Position numbers and translations under genes: made by a program
The notes under the pieces: generated by a model
Databases searched by the model: none
Seen by the model: only the letters and a program-made list of their open reading frames with translations
What the model was told of the DNA's origin: nothing
Part shown: piece by piece, positions 9,997 through 19,892 of the stretch
How positions within the stretch are numbered: the first letter of the stretch is position 1
Layout of the letters: the number at the start of each line of letters is the position of its first letter
Source of the DNA: Roseinatronobacter alkalisoli
GTDB lineage: Bacteria > Pseudomonadota > Alphaproteobacteria > Rhodobacterales > Rhodobacteraceae
Direction of reading: 5' to 3'
NCBI RefSeq assembly: GCF_028745735.1
Contig: NZ_JAQZSM010000001.1
Coordinates: 62,001-126,000, forward strand
DNA: 64,000 nucleotides

Positions 9997-11004
9997 TCAG
10001 AAGCTGAAGTTCAGACCCAGGTCTGCACGGGTACGGTTGGTCGCACCGGTGGTCGAGTTCGAACCGCTGCGGCTGATGCCGCCAACCAGTGCTGCGCCGC
10101 CGCCCAGATCGTAGCTTGCGCCGATACCGTAGTCAGTGGTTTCGAAGTTACGGTTAACGAAAGCGGTGACGGTGGTTGCGTCGAATTCGCCTTCAACCGA
10201 CAGACCGTACTGGCTGCGGCTAAAGCCCGGCGCTGCGGACAGCGCGGTGCCCAGATCGCCACCAACGCGGCCAGCGATTGCTTTGACCTTGAAGTTGTCC
10301 ATGGCGTATTCAGCGCCGATGATCAGGTGGTTCGCATCAAGTTTTGTGGTCACACCACCAAGAACATTTTTTGCTTCGCCCATTTCGTAACCAGCCGAAA
10401 CGGTGAACCCGTCGAAGGTGTACTTCGCACCAATTGCTGCCAACTGGTCTGTATCGCGGCCGTTGACCAGGTCGTCAGTGCGACGGTTTTGGCCCAGCGA
10501 TGCGTAGAAGGTGAAGCCTTCCAGGCTGTACTCATACAGAACGGCGGTGCGGCGGTTCAGGTTGGTTGCAAGGCCAACCGAGAACGTACGGTCCAGGTAG
10601 CCCATTTCGTTCAGGTCGCCGATGCCGGTCAGGCCAACAGCATACAGGTCACCAACGGCTGCGCGTGCAGCGCCAGCAACGTCACCGAATGTCAGTTTAC
10701 CAAATTCGCCGCTGATATACACGGTACCACCGGTCATGGTGCTGTTGCCAGCGTTACCTACGCCGAACTGGTCGCCACGGATGCTTGCACCGAATGCCAG
10801 ACCGGAATCGGTTTCACCCGACATGGAGAAGGCTACGCGGATACGGCTGGTGAATTGCAGTTTTGCGTTGTTTGTCACGCCATCATTTACGGTAAGGTTG
10901 TCATAGATGATACCCATGCGTGCCGAACCGGTCATGTTGACTTGTGCGGCGGCTGCGCCTGCTGTCATGACCAGAGCGGTCGAAGCAAGAAGAAGCTTTT
11001 TCAT
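9997..11004 (-). CDS. Outer-membrane porin (Rhodobacter type)
   Basis: General diffusion porin, 335 residues, expected to form a trimeric 16-strand beta-barrel. A typical Sec signal peptide (MKKLLLASTALVMTAGAAAA) precedes the first strand VNMTGSARMGIIYD. The sequence alternates in beta fashion throughout and ends in LGLNFSF with the terminal Phe needed for BAM recognition. Length and ends match porins of Rhodobacter and Paracoccus. The ATG has GAGG upstream, and a strong terminator follows. Codon use looks like that of a highly expressed gene. Substrate preference cannot be read from sequence. Confidence 0.93.
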   Translation of the reverse strand: MKKLLLASTALVMTAGAAAAQVNMTGSARMGIIYDNLTVNDGVTNNAKLQFTSRIRVAFSMSGETDSGLAFGASIRGDQFGVGNAGNSTMTGGTVYISGEFGKLTFGDVAGAARAAVGDLYAVGLTGIGDLNEMGYLDRTFSVGLATNLNRRTAVLYEYSLEGFTFYASLGQNRRTDDLVNGRDTDQLAAIGAKYTFDGFTVSAGYEMGEAKNVLGGVTTKLDANHLIIGAEYAMDNFKVKAIAGRVGGDLGTALSAAPGFSRSQYGLSVEGEFDATTVTAFVNRNFETTDYGIGASYDLGGGAALVGGISRSGSNSTTGATNRTRADLGLNFSF

Positions 11005-11436
11005 TTGTTTTTCCCTCGTTGTCTAAGGAGTTCCTCGCCTTACCACTCAGGCAAGGTCTGAGCCTGTTTCTGACTTTTGCCCCTGTAATTCAAGCCAAAG
11101 CGAATGCCCCCCCTGCCATGCCCGCGAAAATGGTGCAGTTTTGCCACGCCTTGGGGCCGTGGCGGGATGTCGCCCAATCTGCATCGGGGCGGCCGGGGCG
11201 CATGTAACCCCTTTGTAACATAGCGAAAAAAGCGTTGCTGACCGGCGTTTTGCGGGATGCTGCGCCGTGGCATGCCGTTTTGCATGTGCGGGCGCTGGCC
11301 GTGTTTGCGAATCGCGGCGCGCGCAGTGTTTGCGACCAAGTGCCGCGATGACCCTGTTTTGATGGCATACGGGGGCGAATGGCCGGGTTTAGCCCTTTTT
11401 CCACCGCAGGGTTGACGTTATGACAGGGGCGCGCGC
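11005..11436. other. Divergent intergenic region between porin and ccmI
   Basis: A 432-bp stretch without a convincing gene. It must hold the porin promoter (leftward) and probably the ccmI promoter (rightward). A short inverted repeat, AAGGCGAG with CTCCTT, lies in the porin leader near 11022-11038. I could not identify -35/-10 pairs with confidence for either gene. Confidence 0.5.
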
Positions 11437-12720
11437 ATGCGTTTATATATAGGGGGCCATATGGCAGGCATCGGCCAGATTGCAGGATTCGTCGTCATCG
11501 GGGTTATGGTGGCGGCTGTGCTGCTGCGGGCGGTGATGCGCGCGCGGGTGGGCCGCGCGGCAGATGGCACCGAACGCGCGATGCGGGTGTACCGCGACCA
11601 GTTGCGCGAAGTGGAACGCGACATTGCGCGCGGCACCCTGTCGGAGAATGAGGCAGAACGCCTGCGTCTGGAAATCCAGCGCCGGGTGCTGGATCTGGAC
11701 AAGGGCGGGCGCAGTGCCGGTGTGCCGTCATCCACGCGGGCGCATGCTGTGATGGTGGGGGTGATTGCGGTGCTGCTGTCGGGGGGCGCAGTGCTGTATA
11801 TGCAGTATGGAGCCTTCGGCTATCCTGATCAGCCGCTGGCCGCGCGCCATGCTGAAGCCGCGGCCACGCGCGCAAACCGCCCGGCACAAGCAGAGTTCGA
11901 AGCGGAGTTTGCCGCGGTGATGCCTGATGCGCCGGAATTCGAGGACCGCGCCGAACTGGAACCGATGGTGGCGCAGTTGCGCGCGGCGCTTGTCAGCCGC
12001 CCCGATGATGCGCACGGCTTTTCCTTGTTGGCGCAGAACGAATCGCGGCTGGGCAATTTTGCGGCTGCGGCACAGGCGCAAGCGCGGGTGATTGCGATTC
12101 GCGGGGATGATGCGGGCGTGCAGGACCATGCGTTCCTGCTGGACCTGCTGGTGCTGGCCGCGGGGGGCATGGTCTCCCCGGAGGCGGAAAAGGTGATCGA
12201 GCATATCCTGCGGCGTGATCCGATGAATGGTGTCGCACTCTATTATACGGGGCGGATGTATGTGCAGACGGGGCGGCCTGATCTGACCTTCCGTGTGTGG
12301 CGCAGGCTGCATGACCAAAGCGTGGGCGATGCGCCCTGGATGTCGGAAATCCGCGCGATGTTGCCGGAACTGTCGCGAATTTCGGGCGAGCCGCGTTATC
12401 AGTTGCCACCACGCCCGGCGCCAGCATCGGCACGCGGGCCGGTGGCTGCGGATATTGATGCCGCGATGGACCTGAGTCCGGAGGAACGCGCGCAGATGAT
12501 TGAGGATATGGTGGCGTCATTATCAGCGCGGCTGGCCAATGACGGGGGCAGCGCCGAGGACTGGGCGCAGCTTGTGCGCGCGCTGGCGGTACTGGAACAG
12601 CGCGATCAGGCGCTGGCCATCCTGCAGGAAGCGCGCACAGTGTTTGCCGCGCGGGCCGAAGACCTGGCACTGCTTAACCGTGTCGCGGAGGAGGCCGGAT
12701 TGTCGGCGGAGGCACCATAA
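11437..12720 (+). CDS. ccmI: c-type cytochrome biogenesis protein CcmI
   Basis: Membrane-anchored chaperone that holds apocytochrome c for haem ligation by the Ccm system. The product is about 427 residues: one N-terminal membrane helix (about 12-32), then a cytoplasmic loop with the family hallmark [30 protein letters not shown] split by natural linkers, a second membrane helix (about 105-125), and a TPR-containing periplasmic C-terminal half. The ATG at 11437 has AGGGG seven bases upstream; ATG 11461 is a possible alternative. The stop overlaps the ruvX start (TAATG). The other ccm genes are not in the window. Confidence 0.9.
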   Translation: MRLYIGGHMAGIGQIAGFVVIGVMVAAVLLRAVMRARVGRAADGTERAMRVYRDQLREVERDIARGTLSENEAERLRLEIQRRVLDLDKGGRSAGVPSSTRAHAVMVGVIAVLLSGGAVLYMQYGAFGYPDQPLAARHAEAAATRANRPAQAEFEAEFAAVMPDAPEFEDRAELEPMVAQLRAALVSRPDDAHGFSLLAQNESRLGNFAAAAQAQARVIAIRGDDAGVQDHAFLLDLLVLAAGGMVSPEAEKVIEHILRRDPMNGVALYYTGRMYVQTGRPDLTFRVWRRLHDQSVGDAPWMSEIRAMLPELSRISGEPRYQLPPRPAPASARGPVAADIDAAMDLSPEERAQMIEDMVASLSARLANDGGSAEDWAQLVRALAVLEQRDQALAILQEARTVFAARAEDLALLNRVAEEAGLSAEAP

Positions 12721-13199
12721 TGGCTGTGTTCAGCGACTTTGAAGCGTTCGTGGCGGCACTCCCGGTGCGACAGGCGGTGGCGGGGCTTGATCTGGGTGAG
12801 AAAACCATTGGCGTTGCCGTGTCAGACAGGATGCTGTCGGTCGCAAGCCCGCTACAGACCATCCGGCGGCGCAAGTTCGGGCTGGATGCGCAGGCATTGC
12901 TGGAAATTGCGGCAGGGCGCGATCTGGGCGGGCTGGTGCTGGGTTTGCCGCGCAACATGGACGGGTCCGAGGGGCCGCGCTGCCAGTCGACCCGTGCGTT
13001 CGCCCGCAACCTGTCGGCGCTGACGGACTTGCCCATCGGGTTCTGGGATGAACGGCTGTCAACGGTCGCGGCAGAGCGCGCGTTGCTGGAAGCCGACACA
13101 TCGCGCCGTCGCCGCGCAGAGGTGATTGACCATGTTGCGGCCGGCGTTATCCTGCAAGGCGCGCTGGACCGGTTATCGGTCTTGCGGCGGGGGGTGTGA
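12720..13199 (+). CDS. ruvX: Putative Holliday junction resolvase / pre-16S rRNA nuclease RuvX (YqgF)
   Basis: RNase H-fold nuclease of 159 residues, linked in the family to 16S rRNA 5' end processing. Motifs seen are [16 protein letters not shown] (first catalytic Asp), [32 protein letters not shown] (catalytic Glu) and the C-terminal [15 protein letters not shown] (last catalytic Asp). Its ATG overlaps the ccmI stop codon by one base, so translation is probably coupled. Confidence 0.93.
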   Translation: MAVFSDFEAFVAALPVRQAVAGLDLGEKTIGVAVSDRMLSVASPLQTIRRRKFGLDAQALLEIAAGRDLGGLVLGLPRNMDGSEGPRCQSTRAFARNLSALTDLPIGFWDERLSTVAAERALLEADTSRRRRAEVIDHVAAGVILQGALDRLSVLRRGV

Positions 13200-13281
13200 C
13201 GGGCATGTGCGGCCGCACTGGTCAGCGCCGCTTGCCGGGTTACATGGCGCCAGAAGCTGATTTTGCCAGAGGCCTATTCGT

Positions 13282-13527
13282 ATGAGTGACGCAGTTTGGA
13301 AACGCAACGAAATTGAAAGCCCCTGCATCAAGATCTGCGTCATTCACCCGCAATCAGGTTTATGCGCAGGGTGCCTGCGGACATTGGATGAAATTTCGGC
13401 ATGGACGCAGATGTCACCGCAAGAGCGTCAGGACATCATGGCAAAACTGCCTGCTCGTCAGGTGCAGATCGGCAAACGGCGCGGCGGTCGTACAGCGCGC
13501 GCGAAGGCCAACCCCGACCGGACATAA
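13282..13527 (+). CDS. DUF1289 family protein
   Basis: Small 81-residue protein with the family motif SPCIKICVIHPQSGLCAGC, a CxxxC...CxxC pattern that may bind metal, followed by a Trp-containing helix (ISAWTQMSPQERQDIM). DUF1289 proteins are widespread in proteobacteria without an established role. A second, shorter paralogue lies at 20963-21202. It follows ruvX by 82 bp on the same strand. Confidence 0.85.
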   Translation: MSDAVWKRNEIESPCIKICVIHPQSGLCAGCLRTLDEISAWTQMSPQERQDIMAKLPARQVQIGKRRGGRTARAKANPDRT

Positions 13528-13745
13528 AGGGTATACTGTCGGTCACATGGCGCTGAACCGCTTCCGGGGCTGCCTGCAGCTTTTTGGAATTTGCCAGAAA
13601 CACGAAAAAGCTGTGTGGTATTGTCTTGTCGCATTTTATGCGCGGAAAAACCTGTCGGCTTTTCCTGAAACAGCTTCAGCCGTTTTGGCATATCCGGACG
13701 CCATGCATCAGCCGCGCCCGGATATGCGATCTCTGGCGCGGGGCC

Positions 13746-14036
13746 TTAGTCGTTAACGGCGTCTTTCAGGGCTTTTGCCACGGTCACCTTGACGGCCTTG
13801 TCGGCGGGCTTGGTCATGGTTTCGCCAGTCGCCGGGTTGCGCACCTGACGCTCGGGGCGTGCGCGGCACATGATTTTGCCGATCCCCGGCAGCGTAACTG
13901 CACCGCCTGCCGCGACCTCACGCAGGACAACCGCCGAAACAGCATCAATTGCTGCGGATGCGGTTTTCTTGTCGGCGCCCATTTCTTCTGCAAGTGCTGC
14001 GACAAGCTGGGTCTTGGTCATCGGTTTGGTCGTCAT
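13746..14036 (-). CDS. HU family DNA-binding protein
   Basis: A 96-residue nucleoid-type protein. From the ATG at 14036 (AGGAG six bases upstream) it reads MTTKPMTKTQLVAALAEEMG. It has the HU/IHF helix pair, a beta-arm with the variant RPERQVRNPATGETM in place of the strict HU RNPQTG arm, and a Lys-rich C-terminal helix. The arm retains the proline expected to intercalate DNA (NPATG). The N-terminal extension and divergent core distinguish it from canonical HupB, so a specialised HU paralogue is likely. Confidence 0.88.
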   Translation of the reverse strand: MTTKPMTKTQLVAALAEEMGADKKTASAAIDAVSAVVLREVAAGGAVTLPGIGKIMCRARPERQVRNPATGETMTKPADKAVKVTVAKALKDAVND

Positions 14037-14183
14037 CTTACTCTCCTGATAATTGAGTGCCTGGCGGGAATGGCCTTGGCACGGCAGTTTTCGCTGCGCA
14101 TCTAGCCCGAGTTTACGCCCGCTGACAATCACCAATGGGCAAGAAAAAACAAACTTAGTGGCGGAAAAGCTTAAATTTGCCGG

Positions 14184-15659
14184 TTACAGAAAGGCAGTTT
14201 CGCTGAAACTGCGCAGTTTCCGGCTGTGAATCCGCTCCAGCGGCATATCGCGCAGCAACTCCATTGCCCGGATGCCGATGCGCAGATGGCGCGACACTTG
14301 CGTCTTATAGAAGTCGGACGCCATGCCCGGCAGCTTCAGTTCGCCGTGCAGGGGCTTGTCTGATACACACAGTAATGTCCCATAGGGCACACGAAATCGG
14401 AATCCATTCGCGGCAATCGTTGCACTTTCCATATCCAGCCCGATGGCGCGCGACTGTGACAGGCGCTGAACAGGGCCGGACTGGTCGCGCAACTCCCAGT
14501 TGCGATTGTCGATTGTTGCGACAGTGCCGGTGCGCATGATCTGCTTCAGCGCGTAGCCTTCCAGTTGTGTAATCTCTGCCACCGCGTCCTGAAGCGCGAT
14601 CTGAATTTCGGCCAGCGCGGGAATGGGCACCCAGACGGGCAAATCCGCATCAAGCACATTGTCTTCGCGCAAATAGGCATGGGCCAGAACGAAATCCCCC
14701 AGGGCCTGGCTGTTGCGCAGGCCCGCGCAATGGCCGACCATCAGCCAGGCATGCGGGCGCAGCACGGCAATATGGTCCGTGGCGGTTTTTGCGTTGGACG
14801 GGCCGACCCCAATATTGACCAGCGTGATACCCGCGCTGTGCCGGCGTTTCAGGTGATAGGTCGGCATTTGCGGCAGCCGTGCAAGCGCGGGGATTTCCGC
14901 ATCAGGGTCAGTGAGTTCCACATTGCCGGGGGCAATGAAGGATGTGTAGCCGCTGTCGGGGTCGCGCAGTTGCGCGCGGGCAAATGCCTCGAATTCATCG
15001 ACATAGAACTGGTAGTTGGTGAACAGGATATGGTTCTGGAAATGCTCGGGCGTGGTGGCCGTATAGTGGGCAAGCCGCGCAAGCGAGTAGTCCACCCGCT
15101 GGGCTGTGAACATTGCCAGCGGGCGCGACCCGTCACGATTCAGAACGCGGTCGCCACTGACGATATCATCATTGGTGGTCGACAGGTCCGGCACGTCGAA
15201 TATGTCGCGCAGCGAAAGCGCCATCTCCCCGTTTTCGGGCAGCACGATGTCACCGCGCCCCGCCATGGCGAAATGCAGCGGGATCGGGGTGTCAGAAGGG
15301 CCGATGCTGACAGGCACATTATGGTTGCGGATCAGCAAACCGATCTGCTGCTTCAGGTAATGGCGGAACAGATCAGGGCGTGTCACGGTGGTTGAATAGG
15401 TGCCCGGTTCCGCAACATGCCCAAAACTCAACCGGGAATCGATGCGGTCAAAGCGCGTCGTGACAAGCCGTATTTCGGGATAGAATGCGCGGTAGCGTGT
15501 CTCCGCCCTCAGGCTGCTGGCGGTATGATTGAACCCCTGCACCAGAAAATCCAGCGCTTCAGTATACAGATATTCAAGGAAGGCGACCGCCTGTTCCGGA
15601 TCGGAGAAAAAACGGTGATCATGCTGTGGTGGTGTCAGGATAGCGGGTGATCGGGTCAT
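14184..15659 (-). CDS. amn: AMP nucleosidase
   Basis: Cleaves AMP to adenine and ribose 5-phosphate, controlling adenylate levels. The product is 491 residues from the ATG at 15659 (MTRSPAILTPP, with AGGAAGG about eleven bases upstream). An N-terminal Amn-specific regulatory domain (about 1-180) is followed by a nucleoside-phosphorylase fold containing LVNIGVGPSNAKTATDHIAVLRPHAW in part, GHCAGLRNSQALGDFVLAHAYLREDNVLD in part, and the ribose-binding GLDMESATIAANGFRFRVPYG in part. The open frame extends much further upstream, but that extension runs antisense through the neighbouring hydrolase gene and is not coding. Confidence 0.94.
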   Translation of the reverse strand: MTRSPAILTPPQHDHRFFSDPEQAVAFLEYLYTEALDFLVQGFNHTASSLRAETRYRAFYPEIRLVTTRFDRIDSRLSFGHVAEPGTYSTTVTRPDLFRHYLKQQIGLLIRNHNVPVSIGPSDTPIPLHFAMAGRGDIVLPENGEMALSLRDIFDVPDLSTTNDDIVSGDRVLNRDGSRPLAMFTAQRVDYSLARLAHYTATTPEHFQNHILFTNYQFYVDEFEAFARAQLRDPDSGYTSFIAPGNVELTDPDAEIPALARLPQMPTYHLKRRHSAGITLVNIGVGPSNAKTATDHIAVLRPHAWLMVGHCAGLRNSQALGDFVLAHAYLREDNVLDADLPVWVPIPALAEIQIALQDAVAEITQLEGYALKQIMRTGTVATIDNRNWELRDQSGPVQRLSQSRAIGLDMESATIAANGFRFRVPYGTLLCVSDKPLHGELKLPGMASDFYKTQVSRHLRIGIRAMELLRDMPLERIHSRKLRSFSETAFL

Positions 15660-15794
15660 GCCAGTGGTCTGCCTTCCTGCATTATGCCTGTGGTCGGTTT
15701 TCGTTACAGTGCCATTGACGTGGCCTGTGGACAAGCGGTGTCGGGTGGCAAAATCGCTCTTTCCCCGGGGCGGGCAATCGTCTAGCTTTTGGCC

Positions 15795-16730
15795 ATGACA
15801 ACAGCATATATTACCCATTCCGCCGCGCTTTTGCACCTGACGCCCGCCGGTCACCCCGAACAGGTTGACCGCATGGCCGCGATTGCAGCCGCGCTGGATA
15901 CCCCCGCATTTGCAGCCCTTGTCCGCCATGATGCCCCCATGGCCAGTGACGCGCAATTGCTGCGTTGTCACCCCGAACCCTATCTGGACCGTATCCGCAA
16001 ATCGATTCCGGCCGCGGGAATTTACCAGCTGGACGCGGATACGCATGTGTCCAACGGGTCGTTGAATGCCGCGTTGCGGGCTGCGGGCGGGGCCTGTCTG
16101 GGGGTTGATCTGGTGCTGCGCGGTGATGCGCGTAATGCCTTTGTCGGGATGCGCCCGCCGGGGCACCATGCCGAAACGGCCACGCCAATGGGGTTTTGCC
16201 TGTTTGGCACTGCCGCAATTGCCGCGCGCCACGCCATGGAACAGCACGGTCTGTCGCGCGTGGCTGTTGTGGATTTCGATGTTCATCACGGCAACGGCAC
16301 ACAAGACCTGCTATGGGACGAACCCCGCGCATTGTTCATTTCCAGCCACCAGATGCCGCTATGGCCCGGCACGGGTGCTGCGGGTGAACGTGGCGGACAT
16401 GGGAATGTCATGAATGTACCACTGCCGCCGGGCACCGACGGCGCGGCATTCCGGCGTGTTTATGAAGATATGGTATTGCCGCAGCTTGACCGTTTCGCGC
16501 CTGAACTGGTGCTGATTTCGGCGGGGTTTGATGCGCATCGCGATGACCCGCTGGCCCAGCTTGATCTGGTGGAACAGGATTTTGCCTGGGTGACCGGGGC
16601 GCTGTGCGATATTGCCGCGCGCCACTGTGACGGGCGGGTGGTGTCGGTGCTGGAAGGGGGCTATGATCTGGCCGCGCTGGGCGCGTCAGTCGCGGCGCAT
16701 GTGGCAGTCTTGATGGAGCAGCAGGCATGA
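15795..16730 (+). CDS. Histone deacetylase family (acetylpolyamine amidohydrolase-like) hydrolase
   Basis: Zinc-dependent deacetylase of 311 residues with the arginase/deacetylase fold. Visible motifs are GMRPPGHHAE (His-His dyad), VVDFDVHHGNGTQDLLW (zinc Asp and His), ISSHQMPLWPGTG and LISAGFDAHRDDP (zinc Asp). In bacteria these act on acetylated polyamines or other small amides; the substrate here is unknown. The ATG at 15795 is preferred over a TTG six bases earlier. The stop codon overlaps the xseB start (ATGA), making it the first gene of an operon with xseB, ispA and dxs. Confidence 0.9.
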   Translation: MTTAYITHSAALLHLTPAGHPEQVDRMAAIAAALDTPAFAALVRHDAPMASDAQLLRCHPEPYLDRIRKSIPAAGIYQLDADTHVSNGSLNAALRAAGGACLGVDLVLRGDARNAFVGMRPPGHHAETATPMGFCLFGTAAIAARHAMEQHGLSRVAVVDFDVHHGNGTQDLLWDEPRALFISSHQMPLWPGTGAAGERGGHGNVMNVPLPPGTDGAAFRRVYEDMVLPQLDRFAPELVLISAGFDAHRDDPLAQLDLVEQDFAWVTGALCDIAARHCDGRVVSVLEGGYDLAALGASVAAHVAVLMEQQA

Positions 16731-16969
16731 CGACAGACAAACCGGTTTCCGAAATGAGTTTTGAAGAAGCCCTGCGCGCGCTGGAAGATATCGTCACCCG
16801 GCTGGAACGCGGTGATGTCCCGCTGGAACAGTCGATCACGCTTTATGAAACCGGCGCAAAGCTGAAGAAGCAATGCGAAGAACGGCTGAACGCAGCGCAG
16901 ATGCGGGTTGAAGCGATCCGCCTGTCGGAAAACGGGACGCCCGAAGGGACGGAGCCGTTTACCGCATGA
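16727..16969 (+). CDS. xseB: Exodeoxyribonuclease VII small subunit
   Basis: 80-residue helical subunit that binds XseA to form exonuclease VII, which degrades single-stranded DNA. It carries the family core SFEEALRALEDIVTRLERGD and LEQSITLYETGAKLKKQCE. Overlaps of four bases (ATGA) at both ends tie it to the upstream hydrolase and downstream ispA. This xseB-ispA-dxs order is common in proteobacteria. XseA is not in the window. Confidence 0.95.
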   Translation: MTTDKPVSEMSFEEALRALEDIVTRLERGDVPLEQSITLYETGAKLKKQCEERLNAAQMRVEAIRLSENGTPEGTEPFTA

Positions 16970-17841
16970 CCGGCTTTGCCGCCCGTCTGGCTGATGCCGC
17001 CGCACTGACAGATGTATGCTTGCAGGCCGAAATCGCGGCCCAGCCTGCCAGCACTGTGCGCGATGCGATGGCCTATGCCACGCGCGGCGGCAAGAAGCTG
17101 CGTGCATTTCTGGTGCTGGAAAGTGCGCGTCTGCACGGGCTGGCACCGGAAACGGCAGTTCATGCCGCCGCCGCGATAGAGGCGATTCACGCCTATTCGC
17201 TGGTGCATGATGATTTGCCCGCAATGGATGATGACAGCCTGCGCCGTGGTCAGCCCACAGTGCATGTGAAATGGGACGAAGCGACCGCGATTCTGGCGGG
17301 TGATGCGTTGCAGGCACTGGCGTTCGGGTTGCTGGCGCGGGACGCTGCCGCGCCGACAGCGCAGGCGCGGCTGGAATTACTGACCACTCTTGCGCATGCA
17401 TCAGGGGCGGCGGGCATGGTTCTGGGGCAGGCGCTGGACATCGCGGCCGAAACCGCGCCCGTGCCCCTGACGCTGGACCAGATCACCGCCTTGCAGGCGG
17501 GCAAGACCGGTGCGCTTATCGCATGGTCGGCCTGTGCGGGGCCGCGTATGGCTGGCGCTGATACCGGGCCACTTACCGCCTATGCCCGTGCGCTGGGGCT
17601 GGCCTTTCAGATCGCCGATGATATTCTGGATGTCGAAGGCGACCCGGCCCTTGCGGGCAAACGGTTGCAAAAGGATGCTGCGGCGGGAAAGGCGACGTTC
17701 GTGTCCTTGCTGGGGCTGGACGGGGCGCGTGCGCGTGCGCGTGATCTTGTCGCGCAGGCACAAGCGGCCCTTGACCCATATGGTGCGCAGGGTGATGTGT
17801 TGCGGCAGGCCGCGCAATTCGTTATCGCACGACAAACCTGA
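16966..17841 (+). CDS. ispA: Farnesyl diphosphate synthase (polyprenyl synthetase family)
   Basis: Cytosolic enzyme that condenses isopentenyl diphosphate with dimethylallyl or geranyl diphosphate. The 291-residue length is typical. The first Asp-rich motif is DDLPAMDDDSLRRG, the second is DDILD in LAFQIADDILDVEGD, and the GKKLRAFLVLES and GQALDIAAE segments are present. Chain length is probably C15. The ATG overlaps xseB by four bases, and dxs follows 45 bp later. Confidence 0.95.
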   Translation: MTGFAARLADAAALTDVCLQAEIAAQPASTVRDAMAYATRGGKKLRAFLVLESARLHGLAPETAVHAAAAIEAIHAYSLVHDDLPAMDDDSLRRGQPTVHVKWDEATAILAGDALQALAFGLLARDAAAPTAQARLELLTTLAHASGAAGMVLGQALDIAAETAPVPLTLDQITALQAGKTGALIAWSACAGPRMAGADTGPLTAYARALGLAFQIADDILDVEGDPALAGKRLQKDAAAGKATFVSLLGLDGARARARDLVAQAQAALDPYGAQGDVLRQAAQFVIARQT

Positions 17842-17886
17842 AGGGCGTTTCTTCAGGGAATGCGCCGCGCAGGAAAAGGGATCACC

Positions 17887-19803
17887 ATGCCGCAGACACC
17901 GCTTCTGGATAAAGTGACCTCGCCCGCTGATCTGAAAAGGATGAGCGACCGCGAATTGCGCCAGCTTGCGGATGAATTGCGCGCGGAAACCATTGCGGTT
18001 GTTTCCGAAACCGGCGGTCATCTGGGCGCTGGTCTGGGCGTGGTGGAACTGACCGTGGCGCTGCATGCCGTATTCGACACCCCCCGCGACCGGCTGATCT
18101 GGGACGTGTCGCATCAAAGCTATCCGCATAAAATTCTGACGGGGCGGCGCGACCGGATGCGGACGCTGCGCCAGAAGGATGGGCTGTCGGGCTTCACCAA
18201 GCGATCGGAATCCCCCTATGACCCGTTCGGCGCGGCCCATAGTTCGACCAGCATTTCCGCCGCATTGGGCTTTACCATGGCGCGCGAACTGGGCGGTGCG
18301 CCCGACCCGGCGCTGGGTGACGCGATTGCCGTTATCGGCGACGGGGCCATCAGCGCGGGCATGGCTTATGAAGCGCTGAACAATGCCGGCCATCTGGGGC
18401 GGCGCATGTTTGTCATTCTGAACGACAATGAAATGTCGATTGCGCCCCCCACAGGGGCGATGTCCAGCTATCTGTCACGGCTTTACGCCGACAAGCCGGT
18501 GCAGGACATCAAACATGCCGTGAAAAATGCCTTCAGCCTGCTGCCGGGGCCATTTCAGGAAGGGGCGCGCCGCGCCAAGGATCTGCTGAAACATGTCACC
18601 GTCGGCGGCACCTTGTTCGAGGAACTGGGCTTCAACTATCTTGGTCCGATCGATGGCCATGATCTGGACCAGTTGCTGTGGGTGTTGCGCACCCTGCGCG
18701 ACCGCGCGGATGAACCCATGCTGATTCATGTCCTGACCAAGAAGGGCAAGGGCTATGCGCCCGCCGAAGGGGCGGCAGATCGCGGGCATGCGCGCGCCAA
18801 GTTCGACATGGTGTCTGGCAAGCAGCATAAAGCACCGTCCAATGCGCCAAGTTATACCAAGGTCTTTGCCGAAGCGCTGATTACCGAAGCCCGCCATGAC
18901 GACAAGATCGTCGCGGTGACCGCCGCCATGCCCGATGGTACTGGGCTGGACCTGTTTGCGCGCCAGTTCCCCAATCGCATGTTTGATGTGGCCATTGCCG
19001 AACAGCATGGCGTGACATTCTGTGCAGGGCTGGCCGCTGGCGGAATGAAACCGTTTTGCGCCATGTACTCCACGTTTCTGCAACGCGGGTATGATCAGGT
19101 CGTGCATGACGTGGCGATTCAGCGCCTGCCGGTGCGTTTTGCAATTGACCGCGCGGGGCTGGTGGGCGCCGATGGCGCAACCCATGCGGGCAGTTTTGAC
19201 GTGGCGTTTCTGGCCAATCTGCCCGGCATGGTGGTGATGGCCGCCGCGGACGAGGCCGAACTGGTGCATATGGTTGCCACCGCCGCCGCCCATGATGACG
19301 GGCCGATTGCGTTCCGTTTTCCGCGCGGCGAAGGGACCGGCGTTGAAATGCCCGAACGTGGGCAGGTGCTGGAAATCGGCAAGGGCCGCATGATCCGCAA
19401 AGGGGCGCGCGTGGCGATCCTGTCCTTTGGCACGCGCCTTGCAGAGGTGTTGCTGGCCTGCGAATCCCTGGCGGCCAGGGGGATTACCCCGACAGTTGCG
19501 GATGCGCGTTTTGCCAAGCCGCTGGACCGTGACCTGATCCTGCAATTGGCGGCAGAACATGAAGCGTTGATCACCATCGAAGAAGGGGCCATTGGCGGCT
19601 TTGGCAGCCATGTGGCGCAGCTTCTGGCAGAAGAAGGCGTGTTTGATACAGGGTTGAAATACCGGTCCATGGTACTGCCCGATACGTTCATTGATCAGGC
19701 GAACCCCCACGACATGTATGCGTCTGCGGCAATGAACGCGCCCGATATCGAAGCCAGGATTCTGTCGGTGCTGGGTGTTGCGCAGCTTGGCAAGCGGGCC
19801 TGA
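17887..19803 (+). CDS. dxs: 1-deoxy-D-xylulose-5-phosphate synthase
   Basis: Thiamine-diphosphate enzyme that joins pyruvate and glyceraldehyde 3-phosphate, the entry step of the MEP isoprenoid pathway. From the ATG at 17887 ([10 protein letters not shown], preceded by AAAAGGGATCACC) it has 638 residues. Seen are [20 protein letters not shown], the ThDP motif [18 protein letters not shown], the [18 protein letters not shown] loop and the C-terminal transketolase domain. It is the last gene of the operon; a hairpin terminator follows at 19833. Confidence 0.97.
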   Translation: MPQTPLLDKVTSPADLKRMSDRELRQLADELRAETIAVVSETGGHLGAGLGVVELTVALHAVFDTPRDRLIWDVSHQSYPHKILTGRRDRMRTLRQKDGLSGFTKRSESPYDPFGAAHSSTSISAALGFTMARELGGAPDPALGDAIAVIGDGAISAGMAYEALNNAGHLGRRMFVILNDNEMSIAPPTGAMSSYLSRLYADKPVQDIKHAVKNAFSLLPGPFQEGARRAKDLLKHVTVGGTLFEELGFNYLGPIDGHDLDQLLWVLRTLRDRADEPMLIHVLTKKGKGYAPAEGAADRGHARAKFDMVSGKQHKAPSNAPSYTKVFAEALITEARHDDKIVAVTAAMPDGTGLDLFARQFPNRMFDVAIAEQHGVTFCAGLAAGGMKPFCAMYSTFLQRGYDQVVHDVAIQRLPVRFAIDRAGLVGADGATHAGSFDVAFLANLPGMVVMAAADEAELVHMVATAAAHDDGPIAFRFPRGEGTGVEMPERGQVLEIGKGRMIRKGARVAILSFGTRLAEVLLACESLAARGITPTVADARFAKPLDRDLILQLAAEHEALITIEEGAIGGFGSHVAQLLAEEGVFDTGLKYRSMVLPDTFIDQANPHDMYASAAMNAPDIEARILSVLGVAQLGKRA

Positions 19804-19832
19804 ACAACTGTTTCGAAGCGGGTGATGCACAT

Positions 19833-19854
19833 AGCCTCTGGTCAGAGGCTTTAT
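19833..19854 (+). terminator. Terminator of the dxs operon
   Basis: AGCCTCTG pairs with CAGAGGCT around a GT loop (seven to eight base pairs) and is followed directly by TTATT, 29 bp after the dxs stop codon. Confidence 0.75.
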
Positions 19855-19892
19855 TCCATACTATATCAGTCGGGAATAAATGGAGTATCGTG

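Noticed and set aside
15660-16304. Upstream extension of the AMP nucleosidase frame to 706 codons
   Set aside because: The extra part is antisense to the histone-deacetylase-like gene and has no family match; ATG 15659 gives the normal length.
18475-19830. Long open frame of about 450 codons on the minus strand across dxs
   Set aside because: It is antisense to a clearly conserved dxs gene, is rich in His, Gln and Arg as expected for a shadow frame in GC-rich DNA, and has no family features.
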